The translations under genes were made by a program, and so were the position numbers. 64,000 nucleotides of DNA from Danio rerio (Eukaryota > Chordata > Actinopteri > Cypriniformes > Danionidae). Below are positions 10,930 through 24,053 of this stretch, piece by piece. Position 1 is the stretch's first letter. Each line of letters begins with the position of its first letter. The notes beneath the pieces are model-generated. The model was not told the DNA's origin. It did no database searches and saw nothing but the letters and a program-made list of their open reading frames with translations. The stretch spans positions 17,111,001 through 17,175,000 of the forward strand of contig NC_133193.1 in assembly GCF_049306965.1 (NCBI RefSeq). Reading direction: 5' to 3'.

Positions 10930-13735
10930 CCAGATCAACACAGTTTTACTACCCTTTTTTATAGTAAATACATTGAGAATAAATGACCAATTTCACCATC
11001 AGCAATAGTGTCTTGAAGGCCAGGACGTATAAAACACTAGAGAAAAATTTGATTGGTCAGAAAAAATGATGAGATCTATATGAGGTGAAAAAGAAATGTT
11101 CATGTCAGAAGTGACATACCTAAATCTTAAAAGTGTTTTTTTTTTATTTCCTAAATATAAATGGTGTCACTGTTTTGTAGCACACTATATTATAAATAAC
11201 CTTAACACTAACATATTGATGCTAACCTAAAAAACTTTCATTTTTTATTTTGAAGGAACTGTAAATTGTAGGAAAGTAAACACAGTCAGATGATAGATGG
11301 TGGAGTCATATAAAAATTCTCTTTTGCCCTCTAAATCAGTAACTATGCCATGCTGCATGCCAGATACATTAGATAATGAGTTCAAAGAAGTAATAAAAAA
11401 AAGTCCCCTACTCAAGTTATAGTTAATGGATGGAATGAAGGAAGCGGATAAGCCCCAAATGCCATTTGTTCGTTGATAAGGTTTCTTTGAGTTCACATAT
11501 TACCTCAAGGCATAACAAATGCTCCAAGCACATTTCTGCGGCAAGTCCTTCCAGACCAATGTAAAGTACTCATGTCCCATTATGTGTTAGGAATGCATTG
11601 AAACAGATCCAGAAAAAGATTAAAGCACTAAAAACCTGACTGAAAAAAAGAAAAAACTGATGGTAATGTAAAAAGATTGAAAGCTGTAAAAAAGTGAAAA
11701 ATATAAAATTGCAGAAATGGCTCTAACACAAACATTGACAAACATAAAAAAAATCTAATTTAACTCTCACACTTCACACTGTTGTTATTTATTAAAAGAA
11801 CTTATATTGAATGATTTATAATGTTTTACCTAAATTCATCATTTATTTAAAAGTATAAACTTATTTAAATTAATGTTTCAAATGTTTCTCTACAACAAAG
11901 GTGTCAAACCTTGCTTCAACACACATGCCTGTAGGCTTCAGATAAGCCTGAATGACTCTATTAGTTTGATCATGTGTGTTTAATTAAGGTTAGAACTAAA
12001 CTAGAGCTGTGGCCCTCCAGGAATTGGCTTCGACACCTGTGCTCTACAAGGTCACAAACAAAAAATGAACAAGAAAGGAAATAAACAGTATCTTTGCCTC
12101 TTTGTGTTCTCTCAGGATTGTAGGGGCTTTTTCATCAAGTAGTTTCAACAAGCTAGTTGTGATGCCAAAGTTGCACCTGTTGAAAGATACTAAGGAATGT
12201 TGTTTATATAACGTCTACTTGGTAACACCTTACAATAACAGGACATGAATAATTATGTATTAATATTAGACTACTAAACATTATTTTATTTTGAATTAGG
12301 TAATGCATGTGCTTATCACGAACTAACTCTCTACAACATGAGTTTAGTTACTTGTTAGTACATAGTGTTAATTAATGTATTAATTAACATTTAAGTTTAA
12401 GCTAAACGTAACCATCACAAGCTCATAAGCTGTTAATGTATAATTATGTCATGACTTTACTTGGAGGGGCACATCACCATCCTTAACTACTCATGAACTC
12501 CCGTGTTTGAACTGTTCATGTTGACAGAACACCTTTCAGTTGTTATTCAGTGTAGACACACTAGACAGACAAGCACAAGGAGTATCACTAGTAATATAAA
12601 AAGTCTAATACATAAATGGTTCTTTTAATGAATGAGAGGTGTTGCTTGTAATATGATGTCTTTCAAATTTGTCAAACTTCTACTGCTGCATTTACACCAG
12701 TCACAAATTCTGGGTCATATTTCAGTGTTAATCAAGAGATAGTTGTGGTTTACAGCTCAGGTTTCAAGTTCCAACACTGCCTGTGAATAGTTTCTCCATG
12801 TTTCTTTTCTGTCTATAAAAACAGCTGCAAGCATTCAGTTTAAAGATGTTTAGAGACACTGTTGTTTGTTCCTTTGTTCCTTGTCCTCATCTAAATAAAA
12901 AAATAAAAATAAAAAATATCCATACATACACAGCACAATGTATTTAAAGGTGCTGTATGTACGTTTGGACTCTTCTAAAGCATAACAACACCATAATATG
13001 TTTGCAAATATTTAAGAAACAGGCCAAAACAGGCTACACATGCTTTTTTATATGAAAAAAAAACAATGTTAAAGTCAGTTATTCTCATAATAAATAGTAT
13101 TACTGTTTTACTATTGTCACCTGAATTATAGAGCTGCATTATCTGACAGGGCTGTTGGTGTGACAATTGGAAAAGAACATCATTTAGCATGCACATGCAG
13201 AAAATCCCAGCATGTACATTTACGCAATCCAGTATTTTCATATGCTTTTTTATATTTGCAATATGATAAATAATTATGTATAATCTTGCCTTAATATAAT
13301 ATTAATTATCAAGTGTTTGGAACATTCGTTAACAAAATAGAAACCATCAGCGGGAGAATTTGTTCAACTGTACTGTAGGTTGTTTGGGCATAATGTCATT
13401 GCTGTCATGTGAATTTCAGATGGAGTGCAGAAAGTGATTGTTCAAAATAGAAATACTAGATGATACTAGAACTTTAAAATGTTTATGTTTTGCATTGTTT
13501 ATTGTAGCTAAAATCACTCATCAAAAAAATGTTATGCAAAGATACGACTAGCAGCTGTTAAAAAGTTCTAAATGTTTCTAAATCTTCAAGAAATAGACTG
13601 AAAAATACATGAAAAGGTGGCTTGTAGTAAACTTCAAATATACACACACCTATGTGTATGTACAAACTTTTTAAATGCAATTAATTGTTTGACCGCACTA
13701 ATGGTATAAGGAAATAATACATAACTATTCATTCA
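10930..13735. other. Spacer with old repeat fragments
   Basis: No gene is seen. At 11905-12050 there is a diverged repeat with GTGTCAAACCTTGCTTCAAC and GGCCCTCCAGGAATTGGCTT, a family seen again at 14803-14935, 53420-53912 and 57117-57470. At 12225-12470 a fragment begins GGTAACACCTTACAATAACA. The remainder is unrecognised AT-rich sequence. Confidence 0.5.
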
Positions 13736-13737
13736 CT

Positions 13738-13872
13738 CATTCGCTCATTTTTCTTTGGCTTAGTCCTTTATATATCAGGGGTCACCACAGCAGAATGAAC
13801 CACCAACTATTCCAGCATATGTTTTACACAGAAAATGCACTTCTAGACGCAACCCAAAACTGGGAAACTAAA
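13738..13872 (-). repeat. DANA SINE 3' fragment
   Basis: Minus-strand DANA words include GGCTTAGTCCTTTATATATC, CACCACAGCAGAATGAACCA and CAGCATATGTTTTACACAGA. It is truncated after the AACTGGGAAACTA block. Confidence 0.8.
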
Positions 13873-14154
13873 ACATAATTAGTATATAATATATTATTAT
13901 TATTAATATTATAGTATATAATATATTATTATAAATCTTAAAAAATTTGTGTATTTTAATAATAAAACTGAAAAAAAGTGAAACATGTGTGAAACATCTT
14001 CCTCACATCAATGATGTTTGTAAGAGCATTTTCAAATGAAGACTTGAGAAGACATAAAATCTAGACATAAATTCTGAATTTTGTTGAATGTCAATTCAAC
14101 TTTGATGGTATATTCATTTTACCATTAAAGTAGTGGATGAGTGTATGTGATTTT

Positions 14155-14315
14155 GAGTCTCTGTGTGTGTGTATGGGTGTGGATGTTTCCCAGAGATGGG
14201 TTGTGGCTGGAAGGGCATCCGCTGCGTAAAAACGTGCTGTAACATTTGGCAGTTCATTCCGCTGTGGCGACCACGGATTAATAAAGGGACTAAGCCGACA
14301 AGAAAATTAATGAAT
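14155..14315 (+). repeat. DANA SINE 3' fragment
   Basis: The segment contains GTTTCCCAGAGATGGGTTGT, GGAAGGGCATCCGCTGCGTA and ATTAATAAAGGGACTAAGCC, and ends in an A-rich tail. The head is absent, consistent with 5' truncation. Confidence 0.85.
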
Positions 14316-14802
14316 GTTTTTGCATGTAGATGAAGGTATTTCTACCTCAACATATAGTCTTGTGCAGCAGTGTAAAAATTTGTCAGCAGCTGTTAATGTT
14401 TTAATTATGTTATTGAATCAAAGAACAATCTTTTAATAAATTAATTTATTGTTTTTAATCTGCCTTCATAGTTTCTAGGAGTTCTAAAATGTTCATCTTC
14501 AAAGACAAATAATGTCACATGGAGATAGACCTTATGCAACTTCAAAAGTAGGAAAAGTAAGAAAACACTAAAAAGGAAAGAACTGAAATAGAAATACCAG
14601 AGCATAGCCCTAAGGTGAAATTTGTATAGTGTCGATTCCAAGTTGAAATATGAAGCAGTGTTAAGAAATACACTTTGGTTCAGGAAATTGACAGTGTGTC
14701 AGTGCAAGCAATTTAATTAAAGTAATTTGGACAAATCGTGTCTCTTAACACTCTTCCATCTCTTTGGTCTGCATGGTTTATTGGGAGTTCATTTTAGGCC
14801 AG

Positions 14803-14935
14803 GGATGTCAAACTTAGTTTCAACCCTGCATTAACACACTTACCCAGGTTTCAATGCCTGAAAGACTCAGTTTCATTAGGATTGACTAAACTGTGCAGAG
14901 CTGCAGAGTTTGACATCTGTGCCATCTACATCAGG
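14803..14935. repeat. Fragment of the GTCAAACTCAGTTCC-type dispersed repeat
   Basis: The outer ends are inverted: GGATGTCAAACTTAGTTTCA on the left and GAGTTTGACATCTGTG on the right. The interior has AACCCTGCATTAACACACTT. Family identity is not certain. Confidence 0.55.
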
Positions 14936-15004
14936 ACAAGGTGCTGGCTTTCTCCTCTTATTGTGGCAATGTTGTGAAGGACAACACAAGCAACTTTAAT
15001 AATA

Positions 15005-15935
15005 TTAATAATAATAATTCTTTACATTTATATACCGCTTTTCTGGACTTTCAAAGGACTTTACACATTGGGGGGAATCTCTTCATCCACCACCAGTGTG
15101 TAGCATCCACCTGGATGACACGACAGCAGCCATTTGGCGCCAGACCACACACCATACACCAGCTGAGGAGAGGAGACAGAGTGATGAAGCCAGTTATGAT
15201 ATCGTTATGATTAGAAGGCTATGATGGACAGAGGCCAGTGGGGAAAATTTAGCCAGGATGTGTAGTGGTTTTCTTGGTTTTTCTCTTACTAAATCAAACT
15301 CAGTCTGGAGGTTATGAATATCAGAAGAATATACTTTATTGTCGACAACAAAGGAGAACTTTCAGGAGACCCCCAGTAGCATCTCTGTCTGAAAAATTCT
15401 GCCTCACTCCTGTTCTGGCCTTATTTAAATACCCTTTTACATCCGTTGTTTTCCTTTGTTCTCCATATATTACACAAGATCCCTCCTATTTTAACCCCTG
15501 ACCCCAAATACCACCTCTGACATCTGTTTCCTGAGACACCTCAGGCTCTTTTACCACTCTCTTTTCATCCCTTCTTTTATGACCCCTAGTTGTTTCCTCA
15601 GGCCATTTCCCCTTTCCAATTGTTTTAATGGTATGCAAGTCTACAAGCAGATTATACACATGTAACCTGAATATATAGATTAACTTCACACTCCAAAGAG
15701 CACAAAATCCACCTCATATGCCGTGGCTAAATGCCTTCATTTTTCAAATATCTTGGGATTTTTAACGACGACAGAGAGTCAGGACCTCGATTTAACGTTT
15801 CACTGAGCAGTATGGAGTCCCCTTCACTATACTGGGGCATTACGACCCACACAGACCGCAGGTTGAGCGCCCCCTGCTGGTCTCACTAGCACAATTTCCG
15901 GCAGCAACCTAATTATGATGCCATATGTCCTCTCA
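15005..15935 (-). repeat. 5S-type (SINE3-like) SINE body, split by about 470 bp
   Basis: Read on the minus strand, 15935-15738 carries the SINE body: AGACCAGCAGGGGGCGCTCA, GGTCTGTGTGGGTCGTAATG and GTCCTGACTCTCTGTCGTCG. 15262-15005 carries the 3' half: CCATCATAGCCTTC, GGTGGATGCTACACACTGGT and a terminal (ATT)n-like tail. Between them lies about 470 bp that is not part of the SINE. The terminal AAAGCGGTATATAAATGTAA motif is typical of SINEs mobilised by CR1/L2-type LINEs. The 5S-derived head is not visible here, so the SINE3 label rests on the body. Confidence 0.6.
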
Positions 15936-17072
15936 GGACTAATCATTTTGGACTGAATATGGTCATTTTCAGCATTACCCATGTTCGGAGCCAGGTTAAA
16001 TCATATCTGTGGTCCAGGCTCAGGTTCAGAGTAAACTGTCATCATAGGGCAAACAAAGTAAGGGAATAAGCTGTACTGTGTTGAAACGTGTGGCATGATG
16101 ATGGCATATGGTACAAATGGCTCTACACACTGTTGCCTTTCGCACATGCTCCATTTACTCCAGACTGTTTTTGTGTTAAGCTTAGACCCATGGTTTGTTA
16201 CATTTGATATATATGGAGAGTTCAGAGGCAAAAACTTCTAAACACTATCTGAAATTTTCCTCTAAAATTAATGTTTTTATCAGGTTTTTTGTGTATGTTC
16301 AGTAATATCATTTTCATGGCAAGTCCTTTTTCTCGGCTTTAAAGTTAAATATCTCAACATAAACAAAGGAGGCTGAAAAAAGTGTTCATTTTCAATGGAA
16401 ATTTTAGACGGCACTTAGAGGTTTTTGCATCTGAACTTTTCATATGAGGTTTCAAACAGTTAGTTAAATAAACTATTCTTTTGAAAAATGATAATGATCA
16501 TTCAAGTATTCATTCGGATGTGAAAACGCATCGATGAGTATACAACACTCTCACAGTGAAAAAAAAAAACTTGTATACACAAACCAGTGACACAAACCAG
16601 TGACTTTCTTGCTGTGAGGCAATAGTGCTACTCACTGCGCCACCGTGACGCCATTATAGCAGATTACAATTAAAAATGAACAATCTCATTTATAACACAA
16701 TGGAATTCAATTCTCAAACACATTCATCAAGCTGCACCTGCATTTACCTTGTTTTGTTTTGTTTTTTTGTCTGGTGTATCGTGCTCTATTCGTCAGATGA
16801 CAGTATGTACTTTTATTTTTTTTTTTATCTGATTTATTTGCAACATTCAACTGAAACATTAAATTTTTTGTCTGCTTTTCGTAGCTCAACAATAAAAGTT
16901 TAATTAGAAGTGACAATCAAATGTCAAACACATTCCTTTAACCATCCTTCTTAAATACACCCCAGATAGGATGACAGATTCATTGACTTGGTGAAAAACA
17001 AAGTGAAAAACAAGTTTTTCTTCGATACATAGAAATGTATCTTTCTTCTAAGAGTTGTAAAGCTATTGATGG
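15935..17072. other. Spacer with a short DANA head fragment
   Basis: No gene is seen. 16595-16652 holds a minus-strand DANA head remnant (TTTCTTGCTGTGAGGCAATA, then CACTGCGCCACCGTGACGCC). The remainder is unrecognised and AT-rich. Confidence 0.5.
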
Positions 17073-17074
17073 TG

Positions 17075-17477
17075 ATTTCATTTATTCATTCATTTTCTTT
17101 TTGGCTTAGTCCTTTTATTAATCTGGGGTTGCCACAGCGGAATGAACCACCAACTTATCCAGCATATGTTTTACGCAGCTATGCCCTTATGTTGCCCTTT
17201 CAGCTGCAACCCATCATTGGGAAACCCAGCTGCAACCCATCACTGGGAAACATTTATAGACACTCAATCATACATACATGTCGACCAATTAAGTTTATTC
17301 AATTCACCTATATCGCATGTTTTTCGTTGTAAAAAATACAGTGTTCCAAATAATTCACACACATATACAGACAATTTAGCTGACCCAATTCACCTGTACC
17401 ACATGTTTTTGGACTTGTGTGGGAAACCGGAGCTCGTGGGTTTCCCCCGGGTGCTCCAGTTTTTCTCCACATTCTAA
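17075..17477 (-). repeat. DANA SINE interrupted by an internal insert
   Basis: The 3' end (GGCTTAGTCCTTTTATTAAT, then GCCACAGCGGAATGAACCAC) runs normally to CGCATGTTTTT near 17322. There a foreign segment beginning GTTGTAAAAAATACAGTGTT intervenes. DANA sequence then resumes and repeats part of itself (CAATTTAGCTGACCCAATTC, CATGTTTTTGGACTTG). The copy is therefore rearranged around the insert. Confidence 0.7.
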
Positions 17478-17479
17478 AA

Positions 17480-18866
17480 GAGAGAGATAAAAGAATCAAA
17501 GGGCATTATATTTAGATAGGCGTGAGTGATAATGCACCCACGTTGTCTGCTAAGATGCTTTTATTTTTAATCAGTTTTTGTTTTTATAAAGAAAAAAAAT
17601 CGTTGTTTACAATACTTGGTAGATAATGTAACCAATCCATAAAGTGCTTACAGAATTTACAAGTGTTTCACAGTACAGATTGACTGATGGGAGAAACACA
17701 GCCCAGCCCTCATTAAAAAATTGTGTGAAAGTATGTGTTGACTTTTCGGTGTTGGGATCCGAACGACCACAAAGCATCTTAATACTGGGTGTAAACAAGC
17801 ATAACAGTGAGGTTAATTGTAACCCGAAGTGTCTTTGGTCACATGCAAATTTCATGAAGTCAGCTGTGTGTGAGACCGGTTATTCAATGATCCATAAATC
17901 ACAAATGACTTTAGACATGGCTTCTTCATCAGAACTTATTTAATGTAATTTATCTGAATGCACTGTCACTGGAATAAATCTTTACTTTATTCTTTGATGT
18001 TAGGCTTGTCTGTCTCCACCCCACATGCTGACATGCATCTGTTTAAGAAGATCATTAAGGGCTTAAAGAATGCAGCAGTGATTCTGAAATGGATGCTTTC
18101 ACTACCACATCAGCACCTGAACCTGCTTCTTTAACAGCCACCAGTCCACACAGATCTGTTTTGTCTACCAGACTCATGATCAATGTTTAAATGAAGACTA
18201 TTTGACCTGATTTATTGTTTGGTTACATTTGGTTTCATTGTGCTTTTGACTCTGTTAAAGAAAACAAAAAGGAAAAAAGAGGTTTTGTAATCTTGTCAAA
18301 GGTCTAATAAAATTGGTATTAAAAAAAAATATCGTTCGGCAACCGTCAAAAAGTATCGGTGTCACTAATGGTAATGAAAATATTTGACCGATACCGAGCC
18401 CTAGTGTTCCAGGAGCTGACTGCCTAAGGCAGGGGTGGATTTTCGCTGGCAATCTTTCCTGCACGGGAGTTATGGTGTGCATGTGTGGGTGGGTGTGGGT
18501 GTTATTTATGGGTATGAGGAAATGTTGATTTACCATTTATAGAGCTTGTTGCACTCTTTATTTCCTGCTGACATGAACCTGTCCCTGCACGCTATAGATT
18601 GAAGTTTCTGGAAGCTTTTGTCATCTGGTTGTATTTTGTAATATCAGACTGTTTTAGTTTAATGGTTGTGATTTTTTTTTTTCCTCTCTGTTGTTTTCGT
18701 CCGTTTTAATTTTGATAAAAATACTATCCACTTCTCCAGTCAATTAACTATGAACTTATCAGTGTTACATTAAGTCAAATATATTATAAAAGCCCTGGTG
18801 AAACTCCAGCTTAACATAGTTTATGTGTCCAATTTTTACCTATTTATTTTTTATCTATCCTACTTA
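17480..18866. other. Spacer, no gene recognised
   Basis: A 99-codon open frame at 17644-17943 and an overlapping antisense frame have no recognisable domain and no splice context, so I do not call them genes. 18320-18405 holds a fragment with ACCGATACCGAGCCCTAG, a possible TIR-element end. Confidence 0.45.
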
Positions 18867-18867
18867 A

Positions 18868-19090
18868 CACTGTGGCTCACTGGTTCGAGCCCCGGGTGGG
18901 TCAGTTGACATTTCTGTGTGGAGTTTGCATGTTCTCCCTGTGTTCGCGTGGGTTTTCTCCAGTTGATCCGGAGTTTCCCCTTTAAGTCCAAAGACATGCA
19001 CTAGGTGAATTAGGTAAGCTAAATTGTCCGTAGTGTACTTGTAGGTCCTGGTCCTCCAGGGTGGGCGTTGAGCGTTGGGCTAACGACCAA
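18868..19090 (+). repeat. DANA SINE 5' part
   Basis: The tRNA-like B-box region CTGGTTCGAGCCCCGGGTGG is followed by the DANA core words GTGTGGAGTTTGCATGTTCT and AAGTCCAAAGACATGC. The 3' end is lost. Confidence 0.8.
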
Positions 19091-20625
19091 CCTTGTAAAA
19101 ATAAGATGTTATGCAACACCAACATGGTGCAGCTAAATATTAACTTTGATATAAATGGCCCTGGGAGTAAGTAATCCTACCAACCCTATGTATGTTTGCA
19201 ACAAATACTCAAGGTCTTTATTATCCCAGACAATCCCAGATAGCAAAATTTCTTAGTCCCAGATTAGGCCCACATCCAACATAGGCTCATTGTGAAAACG
19301 TACATTTCTGGAGATTATGAATTATGCTACATATGGCTGCATTTAATTTTTTTAATTAACGATACGGGGCGATGTGACGCCATTCCTTACCAGCTGTCCA
19401 CTAAACTCCGTATGGATGGCTTTCCAGCTGTTACCAGTTTGTCCAATTAGCTCACCATGTACGTCGATTGGACTTGAGACACAGAGAGGAGATTACCAAG
19501 ATGGTGTTTGAGTCCAATGAAGAATGATTCCAGAAAGTGGGCAAAAACAGAAGCCAAAAAATAAAATAAACAAGTAAAATAACAGGGTGAGAATATGATA
19601 AAAATCAGACGATGGCTTTTTTTTCTGAATTGTTTTTTAAATTTGTTGGTTGATTTAATGGAAGTGGGTGGGCGGGTCAATCAGTGCTTTTTAAAATACT
19701 ATTGGTTGGATTTAGTGAAGGGAGAGGGTAGATAAATTGATCGATCAGTCAGTCAATCAGTGATTTAGCAGCCTGTGGTGAATTTACGTGAGAACAGCAG
19801 ACGCAATTGACAGTCGCGAAAGAAAGTTGAGATCTGAAAAAGCGAACACAGCGGCCTCTGGTGGATTTGTGAAAACAAAAACTGCAAAAAACGTAGCTCC
19901 TGGGGCGTATTTGACGGTTTCCAGAAATGTACATAGAGGTACATTTTCAGAATGAGCCTAGGTTGCCCCCAATGGTGACATTCTGGGGCCAGATCAAAAC
20001 CAAAACACAGGCTGCAGTAAACCATATTAACACTAGTCTAACCAGCAAGCCAAAAACTGAGCCACAGTACCTGACCTATTTAAACGAAACCGGAAAGCCA
20101 AACTACACCTTTTCAAATTACAGTTATCACAACAAACATTTATCATAGTAATCATCAAAGCATTGACAGGTAATTTTTTTTTATAGAAGTATAATCAACT
20201 ACTGTAATAAAAGCTACTTCCCTGTCAGTTCTGCAATTAAAAAAACAAGTTCAGTGCCATATTTTCATTTATGAGGTTTCACTTTAATTTATTAGCTTTT
20301 TCTCTTCAGTTCTAAAAAGTAATCATAATGACCAACTTTGTATCCGACATTGTGGGCAGCTGCAGAGTTGGCTGATGCCTCTGAGCTAGCTGACATTTCT
20401 TTCTTCTTCAACACAGAATTCCTTTTTTTTATCAGCTGATTTGTACCTAAATCAGCTGAGGCACATAAATAAAATGAACATTCAAATGAGACGTAGAATG
20501 AAACTATATTAATTTAAAATAACTTTGTTGATGAAAGTTATTAACCACATCTATGCTCTTGGTGGCATCACAAGTTGCATGTTGTATAGAGCTTTTGAAC
20601 ATCAAGTTAACAGTCATATTCTCAT
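19091..20625. other. Spacer, no gene recognised
   Basis: 19235-19310 resembles one end of the AGCAAA...GGCCCA repeat family (CCCAGATAGCAAAATTTCTT). No coding exon is supported elsewhere in this stretch. Confidence 0.45.
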
Positions 20626-20629
20626 CATA

Positions 20630-21350
20630 CTTCCCACATAGTAAAATATTTCTGGCCCACACAATTAGTTTTTACTTGGCCCAAATGTCGCAGTGAATTA
20701 CGGTATATGATTGGACCAAGTCTGGCTTCCAGACAAGGGTCAAACAGGGACCATATCTGGGCTAAGTCTCAGCCAAGTTAATAACCCATAACTGAGCCTG
20801 AACTGGGCCAGATATGTTGGTGTATCACAACTGCAATGAAATGAATAAACCCACCGAATAATTGCGTTTTAGGTGTGCTATGCATGTGCTTTTTCTTGAA
20901 GTGACCTGATTGGTAGAATTGTTTTCCTTTATTTAAAAAATAATAAAATGTATTTTAAATGTGGGTCAAGATAGGCCAAATGTACATAGTCCACATATTA
21001 ATTACTAACATCCGGGCCAAATCTTACAATTTACATCTAGCCCAAGTCTTGTGTGCCGCCTTGAAGACGATGCCACCCCTGCCAAACCAGGGCTATGTTT
21101 GGCCCAGATGCTGTATGACAGTGCCGAATGAATGCCTGCTGTGCCATATCTTTACCAAAACTGGGCCAGAAATGATTTAGTATAACTGGGTCTTATTTGT
21201 GGCCTCATATGCAAGTCGCTTTTGGCTCACATTACCCAGTGCTTACTGTGCCACTTTAAATCCAAAACTGGCCCAGATGCATTATCAGATAATTGGGCTA
21301 TATTTGCTGAAACCTGTATGGATCGTTTTAGGCTCACACCAATATTATCA
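20630..21350. repeat. GGCCCA-rich dispersed element
   Basis: The left end CCCACATAGTAAAATATTTC resembles that of the complete element at 37302-37794, and the interior has many GGCCCA/TGGGCC words (CTGGCCCACAC, CTTGGCCCAAATG, GAACTGGGCCAGATATG). The right end is unclear. Confidence 0.6.
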
Positions 21351-21354
21351 AGCA

Positions 21355-22081
21355 GGGTTCAACGCTAAGGATTTTTTCTACTGGTCCGATCTGGCAAGTG
21401 GTACAGATTTTTACTTGCCCTGCCAAAATTTTCACTAGCCCCACCAAAAAAAAAATGACGTTAATAGCTATGTTTTAGCTGCATATTTAAAATAATGTGT
21501 TGAAAATAAAGTCTGCGAATCTAGAATTTCAATACTTAAAAAATTGTTAATAAAAGTGTTATGCAAACAAAAAGAGCAGTATAGAAAATGTGGAGGTATT
21601 TTATTGCGGTTCGAAATTTAACAAAAGGTGGGTGACTTGTCAAACTGACGGCAAACTTTGAAAAACATCAATTACTAATTTTTTTTTGTTGCGATCTTCA
21701 CACATAAATGTCTGCTTTCAAGACGTTATAGAAACAGACATTTTCTTTTAGCCTTATAATTTGATGTTGCTGCCATGTTGCTGTTTCTTCGCTGTACTGG
21801 TTGTTACCAGGTTACTGAAAAAATAGCATGCTCAAAACATCAAATCAGAGAAGAGGAACCAGAAAGCAATATGGTGTTTACGACATCACAGAGAAAGTAG
21901 TGTTTAAAGACTTAAAAGCACAAACTTAAAATGCACACAATTGACAAATAGTCGCAGACAAATTAAATGTTAGTGACAAGTCAACACTGTCCCAATCGGG
22001 CCAGTAGTGATCCTGTCTACTGTCCCAAGTGTCTCTCACGCTGGCCCTGGGCCACCGGGCAGTCCTTATTGTTGAGCCCTG
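21355..22081. mobile_element. Non-autonomous hAT-like TIR element, about 727 bp
   Basis: The left terminus AGGGTTCAACGCTAAGGA and right terminus TCCTTATTGTTGAGCCCT are inverted copies with three mismatches. The next inner block (TACTGGTCCGAT and ATCGGGCCAGTA) also pairs inversely. CAGGG-type ends are typical of hAT elements. No transposase is present and I could not identify a clear target duplication. Confidence 0.65.
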
Positions 22082-22189
22082 GCAAGTGTTTGCTGAATTT
22101 ATTAAATTTTATTTTTTTAATTAAAATTTGATTAAATATATTCTATTTAAATGTATTATGTTTATATTTGCTCAAACTGGCAGATATGT

Positions 22190-22635
22190 CTTACCTATAC
22201 AGGAGACCACATGGGAAGGCTAAGATGCTGCCGGTAGTGGTGTTAGTGAGACCAGCAAGGGGTGCTCAACCTGTGGTCTGTGTAGGTCCTAACACCCCAG
22301 TATATTAATGGGGACTATATACTGCTTTGTGAATGCCGTCTTTCAGATGAGGCGTTAAACCACAGTCCTGACTCTCTGTGGTCATTACAAAAGCATCCTG
22401 GCCAAATTTGCTCTCTGACCTCTATCCATCATGGCCTCCTAACCATCCCCATATCATAAATGTCTCCTCTCCACCAATCAGCTTGGGTGCGGTCTGGCGC
22501 AAAATGGCTGTCGTCGCGTCGTTCAGGTGGATGCTGCACACTGGTGGTGGATGAGGAGATTCCCCCTAAACATGTGTAAAGTGATTTGAGTGTACAGAAA
22601 AGCACTATATAAATGTAAGGAAGAATTATTATCAC
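22190..22635 (+). repeat. 5S-type (SINE3-like) SINE, 5'-truncated
   Basis: The copy starts at ACCTATACAGGAGACCACAT, in the part that follows the 5S-like head. It continues through AGACCAGCAAGGGGTGCTCA, GGTCTGTGTAGGTCCTAACA, AGTCCTGACTCTCTGTGGTC, CATCCTGGCCAAATTTGCTC and GGTGGATGCTGCACACTGGT, and ends with AAGCACTATATAAATGTAAG and a short (ATT)n. This is the same family as 15005-15935. Confidence 0.7.
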
Positions 22636-22795
22636 AATTAGACATGTTTAGGATAAACAGGGCACACATTCATACTATCCAGTGCTTATCGTGCCACATA
22701 TTTGCCAAATCTGCATGACATCTGGGTGGTTTTTGAAGCAATGTAGGTTGTTTTTAAAACAATTACAGAACATTTTAAATGATAAGAGGTTAAGA

Positions 22796-23160
22796 GGCAT
22801 CATGATGGCACAGTAGGTAGCACGATCACCTCACTGCAAGAAGGTCGCTGGTTTGAGCCCCGGCTGGGTCAGTTGGCATTTCTGCATGAAGTTTGCATGG
22901 TCTCCCTTGTGATTGCATGGGTTTCCTCTGGGTGCTCCAGTTTCCCCCACAATCCAAAGACATGCGCTACAGGTGAATTGAATGAGCTAAATTGGCCGCA
23001 GTGTATGTTTGTGAATGCAAGTGTGTATGGGTGTTTCCCAGTGCTGGGTTGTGGCTGGAAGGGTATCCGCTGCATAAAACATATGCTGGTTAAGTTGGCG
23101 GTTCATTACTCTGTAGCTGCCCCGGATTAATAAAGAGACCACGCCAAAAAAAGAAAAGAT
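22796..23160 (+). repeat. Nearly full-length DANA SINE
   Basis: The copy has the tRNA-like head (ATGATGGCACAGTAGGTAGC, AAGGTCGCTGGTTTGAGCCC), the central GTTTCCTCTGGGTGCTCCAG and CAAAGACATGCGCTACAGGT, and the 3' ATTAATAAAGAGACCACGCC with an A-rich tail. Confidence 0.9.
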
Positions 23161-23739
23161 TTTAAAATACATTTTTTTACATCCCTTTTAAGGTAAACTG
23201 GGACGTTTTTACATAGTTTTTCCTTGAGTCCCTCATGTTGTTCTAAACTCATGAGGCTCTCTTTCATCTTCAAAAATTAAAATATTTTTATATCAAATCT
23301 TAGAGACTTTCTAAGAGAGCTTTTTTCTTCCATTCACCTTTTCTCTTCTCTTTTTAGCATTGCTAGCTTCAGAATGTGCTGCTCTACTGCCACCTTCCAG
23401 GTTTATTTCACTGTAATGTTGTTCTACAGGATATACACTTACTGTCATAATGGAAAGAACTTTTCAACGTGAACATTTTTGGAAAAATTTACTATTAGCT
23501 TGAGTAGCACCAGAAGGTTAAAATCATCAATGTTTACAGTTTAGCTAATTTGAGCTTAAGATTAAATAGCTTACAACAGGAAATATGATTTTTGATTAAA
23601 TTACTTTTTAAAGTATACTCTTTTAAGTGACCTTTATTCACCATTTGTCGCTATTTTATTCTGAGAACTACTCCTAAAAGCTTATTTGTGCCATAGTGGG
23701 TATTTCTCTTTTGCTAACTTCTCTCTACAAAACTGGGGG

Positions 23740-24053
23740 CTGGAATTCATTCATTTCCCCTTGGCTTAGTCCCTTTATTCGCCAGGGGTTGCCAAAGTGG
23801 TATGAACCACCAACTCATCCAGCATATGTTTTACACAGCGGATGCCCTTCCAGCCTCAACCCAGTACTGGGAAACATCCACACTCATTCATACACATACT
23901 CTACAACCAATTTAGTTTATTCAATTCACCTACATGTCTGACTGTGGGGGAAACTGGAGCACCTGGAGGAAACCCACACAGAAATGGCAACTAACTCAGT
24001 GGGGACCTGAACCAGCGACCTTCTTGCTGTGAGGTAAGTACTAACCACTGAGC
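23740..24053 (-). repeat. DANA SINE, most of its length
   Basis: Minus-strand DANA words run from CTTGGCTTAGTCCCTTTATT through CAGCATATGTTTTACACAGC and GTACTGGGAAACATCCACAC to the head region GCGACCTTCTTGCTGTGAGG and ACCACTGAGCCAAC. Confidence 0.85.

Noticed and set aside
17644-17943. A 99-codon open frame with an overlapping 82-codon antisense frame
   Set aside because: No recognisable domain, no splice sites that extend it and no codon pattern typical of a gene.
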